A stretch of 18,060 nt of DNA, taken from the NCBI GenBank assembly GCA_004524515.1, contig SDNV01000054.1, positions 1 through 18,060 of the forward strand. Reading direction: 5' to 3'. Every line of letters starts with the position of its first letter. Position 1 is the first letter of the stretch. Under the pieces are notes generated by a model. That model saw only the letters and a list, made by a program, of their open reading frames with translations. It ran no database searches and was not told the origin of the DNA. This document shows positions 15,197 to 18,060 of this stretch, in pieces. Source of the DNA: Promethearchaeota archaeon. Its GTDB lineage: Archaea; Asgardarchaeota; Lokiarchaeia; Sigynarchaeales; SOKP01. Both the position numbers and the translations under genes were made by a program.

Positions 15197-15904
15197 TTAT
15201 AGAAGTCTTTCTTTAAACCAATCCGGTAGCAAAAAACCAAAATAAAATGATATAGCGCTAATGTCTAATACAACTCTAGCCAAGATAAATAATTCTGGAA
15301 TAATAGAATCGATAAAAGCCCCCAAAGTGAAAAGAACAAATGCTACAATCAGAAATTTCCCCTTTAGTTTGAGTTCTGGATCTTCAGATGATAAAGTTTT
15401 TTTACCGAATAAAATACCCGTTATTAGAACTACAAGTAAAAAAATTACTAAAAAAATCTCAATATAAATCCCATATACCACTTGAAAAGGGGTTTTAAAC
15501 GTACCGATAAAATTTGGTTGGGTAAAGAGGAAATAAAAGAAGATAATCTCGAAGATTATCCCAACAAATAGGAAAGTAATTAAAATTAATTTCTGCTTAT
15601 CCCTATATGCAAATTCAGTAAACGCCTTTAACCATATTAAGAGGAAAAAAGGCATTGCTGAGGTACCAATTATAAAATTTGCTTCAACGCTAAGAATAGA
15701 ATTCGTTGTAAGAATCAAAATTAGATTTATTGAATCTGGCCACCAGGGAGTTGACAATCCAATCCAAGTTAATCCAACAAAAACAAGCTGATTTGATTTA
15801 TATTCAAAATATTTAATTAAAATTTTTAGTCCGATTATTACGGAAATTATAACAAAGATTAGACTAAAACTGCCTTGTAGAATCTCGGTCAATCCAATTT
15901 GCAT
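15197..15904 (-). CDS. Seven-helix integral membrane protein of unknown function
   Basis: The 235 residues contain about seven hydrophobic helices (roughly 8-30, 40-58, 75-95, 105-128, 143-168, 182-202, 208-228) with short charged loops (KAFTEFAYRDKQK, GKKTLSSEDPELKLKGK) and no soluble domain. Notable residues are WWPDSINL after helix 2 and LLPDWFKERLL at the C-terminus. This pattern is similar to the sensor halves of archaeal heptahelical proteins and to the N-terminal part of the kinase at 7072-8391, but I cannot name a family. It starts at ATG 15902-15904, preceded by GGTTGTGA as a possible ribosome site. The 84 bases between its stop-proximal end and the HxlR start leave room for a separate HxlR promoter, although both lie on one strand. 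Confidence 0.65.
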   Translation of the reverse strand: MQIGLTEILQGSFSLIFVIISVIIGLKILIKYFEYKSNQLVFVGLTWIGLSTPWWPDSINLILILTTNSILSVEANFIIGTSAMPFFLLIWLKAFTEFAYRDKQKLILITFLFVGIIFEIIFFYFLFTQPNFIGTFKTPFQVVYGIYIEIFLVIFLLVVLITGILFGKKTLSSEDPELKLKGKFLIVAFVLFTLGAFIDSIIPELFILARVVLDISAISFYFGFLLPDWFKERLL

Positions 15905-15973
15905 AAATTTTCACAACCCTTGTTTATTGTTTTGAAATAATGGAAGTAAATATATAATAAATCATTTAAAAAG

Positions 15974-15982
15974 TATATAAAT
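15974..15982 (+). promoter_or_regulatory. TATA-like box of the CPBP protease gene
   Basis: TATATAAAT lies ~50 bases before the ATG at 16031, which predicts a leader of about 25 bases. The 126-base gap between this gene and the divergent membrane protein must hold both promoters; a TTATATATTTA stretch near 15947-15957 (minus strand) may serve the other gene. The AT content makes both weak. Confidence 0.3.
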
Positions 15983-16030
15983 CTTTTATTGGTTATGTCG
16001 GAATAAATGACTATATCAACATTATAAATT

Positions 16031-16633
16031 ATGAAATTGAATAGAAAATATGGAATTTTAGGAATTTTATGTGTTGTTCTAATAATTCCTATTTTATTTG
16101 GAACGTATGTCGAATACTTATTTATAAGAGAATTAAATTTTATAGTCTTTATCACTTTGATTTTTGGATTAATAGCATTTATTTTAATGGATATATTAAT
16201 AGTTGATTATGGCTATAATGATACGAGTTTTGAAGCCTTAAAATCGCAAGATGTAATTAAAGCTTTAATCACGGGAGAAAATAAAGAAATTATTTGGATA
16301 TTTTTACCAATGATTATGTTAATAGAGGAACTTATTTTCAGATACTATTTGATGGGATTTTTGTTGAAACAAGTTGAATTAGAAGTGATTTGGGCAATAT
16401 TAATCTCAAGTGCTATATTCTCCCTATTTCATATCCATATTTGGTTTAGATTTAAGAATCTAAGAGTATTAATAATAAATCTTATTGATTCATTTTTCTT
16501 AGGTCTATTTAATGCTTATATTTTTCTGACTTTGGGGCTTATTCCATGTATTTTTATTCATTATGGTTTAGTTCTACTACTTTATTATGGTATTTATAAA
16601 AAATTTTTCAAATCAATCGATGAATCGACTTAA
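16031..16633 (+). CDS. CPBP-family intramembrane metalloprotease
   Basis: This is a CAAX-protease/bacteriocin-processing (CPBP, Abi) membrane protein. It has the family motifs in order: EELIFR (Glu99, Glu100, Arg104), FSLFHIHIW with His134, and a third helix with IFIHYGL (His177). These are the metal-binding and catalytic residues of the Rce1-like fold. About six membrane helices are seen in 200 residues, a usual size. In eukaryotes Rce1 trims prenylated CAAX proteins; archaeal CPBP substrates are largely unknown. It starts at ATG 16031-16033 and converges with the acyl-CoA synthetase gene. It stands alone on its strand, so its substrate cannot be inferred from context. Confidence 0.85.
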   Translation: MKLNRKYGILGILCVVLIIPILFGTYVEYLFIRELNFIVFITLIFGLIAFILMDILIVDYGYNDTSFEALKSQDVIKALITGENKEIIWIFLPMIMLIEELIFRYYLMGFLLKQVELEVIWAILISSAIFSLFHIHIWFRFKNLRVLIINLIDSFFLGLFNAYIFLTLGLIPCIFIHYGLVLLLYYGIYKKFFKSIDEST

Positions 16634-16681
16634 AAAAAGAGTAAAATAATTTAAAAAAGAAAATAAAATTTTTTTTTAAAA
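16634..16681. terminator. A/T-run region between convergent genes
   Basis: The short gap between the stops of the CPBP gene and the acyl-CoA synthetase gene contains a run of nine Ts on the plus strand (starting at ~16669) and A-rich runs that read as T-runs on the minus strand. Archaeal termination often uses such U-tracts. No stem-loop is seen. Confidence 0.35.
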
Positions 16682-18060
16682 TTACATTTTTCTCAATAAT
16701 TTTTTATCTACTTTACCTACTGAAGTCAGGGGCATTTCATCTACAATTTCAATTATCTTAGGTATTTTATATTTAGCTAAATTATCTTGGGCAAACTTTA
16801 GAATATCTGCTTTTGTTTGCTCTGTATTTTCATAACCTTTTTTCAATAGCACATATAATTTGACGATTTCCGAACCTGCACGATCGGGATCAGGGATTCC
16901 AACGGTCGAGCAAAGCTCAATTGCCGGATGTTCATTCATTTTATCGTCTACTTCTACGCTAAAAACCTTATAACCCGAAACAATTATCATATCTTTTGTG
17001 CGATCCACTATTTTAAGGTAGCCATCCTCATCCATTATACCCACATCCCCCGAGTAAAACCATCCATCCACTAACGCATTTTTTGTTTCCTCAGGCTTAT
17101 TCCAATATCCTTGAAAGATTTGAGGACCTCTAATCGCAATTTCGCCTGCTTCCCCAATAGGAACTTCTTTAGTTCGATCTGACACACTTACTAATTTAAG
17201 TTCTGTATTTGGGAAGGGAACGCCTACAGTACCGATTTTTTTCACCCCTAAATAAGGATTCATTGTTACTCCCGGTGAGGCTTCTGTCATACCATAAGCT
17301 TCTACCACTTTACCTTTTCCAACTATTCCTTCAAATTCATTGATTGCTTCCGTTGGAAAAGGAGCTGCACCAGAAATATAACCTTGAACAGAATTTAAGT
17401 CCAGCTTTTTGAATTTTCGATTGTTTACAAGCATCATATAGAGAGTCGGGACATTATATGCTAAGGCAATTTTTCCCTCATATTCTTTCATTTTACTTAC
17501 CATATAATTAGTATCTCTAGGGTCCGGTACCAAAATTTGAGCACAACCCATATATACTGTCTGTAAACAAAATTGCAAACCTGCTAAATGAAAAAATGGA
17601 AATCCTGAAATATAAACATCTTCACCTTTATTAGACGAAGGTTCAAACCAGTGCTCCACAATCTGAATCATCGATATTAAATTTCTATGAGTCAAGATAG
17701 CCCCTTTTGGAGGACCTGTTGTGCCTCCTGTATATTGAAGTAATAAAACATCATCAGGTTCGATTTTCACATCAGGAGCTTTATCACCTGAATATTTTTC
17801 GATTATATCAGTATATTTAGCGTACTTCAATCCTCCTATAGGTTCCACTTTACCAGAGGGGATTCTACCAATTTTTATTAATTGTTCTTTCATACTTGGC
17901 TCTAAATCCAAGGTATCTGCTGCACTAGTGGTAATTACAATCTTAAGATCAGTTTCTCCAGATATAAGTGCTTCTCTAACCTTTTCTTCGTAAAAGGAAT
18001 CTAACGTGATCATGGCTGCCGCTCCACAATCTTTCAATTGATAGGTAATTTCTTTTGGGG
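16682..18060 (-). CDS. AMP-dependent acyl-CoA synthetase/ligase (partial, N-terminus outside the window)
   Basis: This is an adenylate-forming enzyme of the long-chain acyl-CoA synthetase (FadD-like) group, activating a carboxylic acid with ATP and CoA. The visible part has the P-loop YTGGTTGPPKGAILTHRN, the AYGMTEASP motif, the hinge/ATP motif YSGDVGIMDEDGYLKIVDRTKD, and the catalytic Lys in LTSVGKVDKKLLRKM at the very C-terminus. The open frame continues to base 18060 (PKEITYQLKDCGAAAMI). The TTG at 18037 is internal, and the missing N-terminal part is about 80-100 residues. The C-terminal end is complete. The acyl substrate cannot be fixed from sequence. Only ~48 bases, with long A and T runs, separate it from the convergent CPBP gene; these runs may end both transcripts. 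Confidence 0.93.
   Translation of the reverse strand, partial: PKEITYQLKDCGAAAMITLDSFYEEKVREALISGETDLKIVITTSAADTLDLEPSMKEQLIKIGRIPSGKVEPIGGLKYAKYTDIIEKYSGDKAPDVKIEPDDVLLLQYTGGTTGPPKGAILTHRNLISMIQIVEHWFEPSSNKGEDVYISGFPFFHLAGLQFCLQTVYMGCAQILVPDPRDTNYMVSKMKEYEGKIALAYNVPTLYMMLVNNRKFKKLDLNSVQGYISGAAPFPTEAINEFEGIVGKGKVVEAYGMTEASPGVTMNPYLGVKKIGTVGVPFPNTELKLVSVSDRTKEVPIGEAGEIAIRGPQIFQGYWNKPEETKNALVDGWFYSGDVGIMDEDGYLKIVDRTKDMIIVSGYKVFSVEVDDKMNEHPAIELCSTVGIPDPDRAGSEIVKLYVLLKKGYENTEQTKADILKFAQDNLAKYKIPKIIEIVDEMPLTSVGKVDKKLLRKM

Noticed and set aside
15889..16155. 88-codon minus-strand frame across the divergent promoter region
   Set aside because: It runs over the promoter region and the start of the CPBP gene on the opposite strand, with low-complexity Asn/Ile/Tyr-rich sequence.
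1..18060. CRISPR arrays, tRNA/rRNA genes, insertion sequences, integrases
   Set aside because: Reading both strands I found no regularly spaced repeats, tRNA-like cloverleaf with conserved loops, or transposase/integrase motifs; the G/C-poor gaps hold only short AT-rich dyads.

Overview
The window looks like chromosomal DNA of an Asgard archaeon, most likely a Lokiarchaeia-type lineage. I infer this from very AT-rich DNA, two proteins with longin-like domains joined to helical repeat tails, a leucine-rich-repeat (LRR) protein with an N-terminal cap of the kind I recall from Lokiarchaeia, a tetrahydromethanopterin C1 enzyme (Ftr), an HxlR regulator, and archaeal TATA-like sites. I see no rRNA, tRNA, CRISPR array, transposase or phage gene. 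The taxonomic call rests on family recognition, not on a marker gene.

Layout. (1) 16-4520: a minus-strand longin-like protein, then plus-strand ftr, which converges with a minus-strand DUF166 protein (16-nt gap), then a small open frame without a start codon (2874-3146), then a second longin-like/helical protein on the plus strand. (2) 4563-6616: three tandem transglutaminase-like paralogs on the minus strand. (3) 6711-9216: a two-component pair (membrane histidine kinase and stand-alone receiver, joined by an ATGA overlap) and a seven-helix membrane protein, all minus strand. (4) 9299-14500: an LRR gene, then an oxidase / Fe-S protein / oxidase cassette, in which two paralogous GlcD-like flavoproteins flank one CCG-type Fe-S protein; transcription runs from 14500 downward. 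(5) 14684-18060: an HxlR-type regulator upstream of the cassette, another seven-helix membrane protein, a divergent CPBP intramembrane protease, and an acyl-CoA synthetase cut off by the window edge.

How the genes may work together. Ftr is a core step of the H4MPT branch of the Wood-Ljungdahl pathway. The flavoprotein/Fe-S cassette probably oxidises a 2-hydroxyacid or similar substrate and passes electrons through the CCG protein. The HxlR gene and an interrupted palindrome lie just upstream and may control it. The longin, LRR and transglutaminase-like genes are the Asgard accessory layer; their tasks are unknown.

The most unusual signal concerns gene starts. Several genes whose bodies are intact have no usable in-frame ATG, while an ATG sits one base out of register at the expected position: the receiver, the Fe-S protein, the LRR protein, the small frame at 2874-3146, and more weakly DUF166 and the first gene. 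In the Fe-S protein the out-of-register segment supplies what appears to be the missing fourth cysteine of a cluster. Interior frames are clean, so random assembly error is not an obvious explanation, although it must be excluded.
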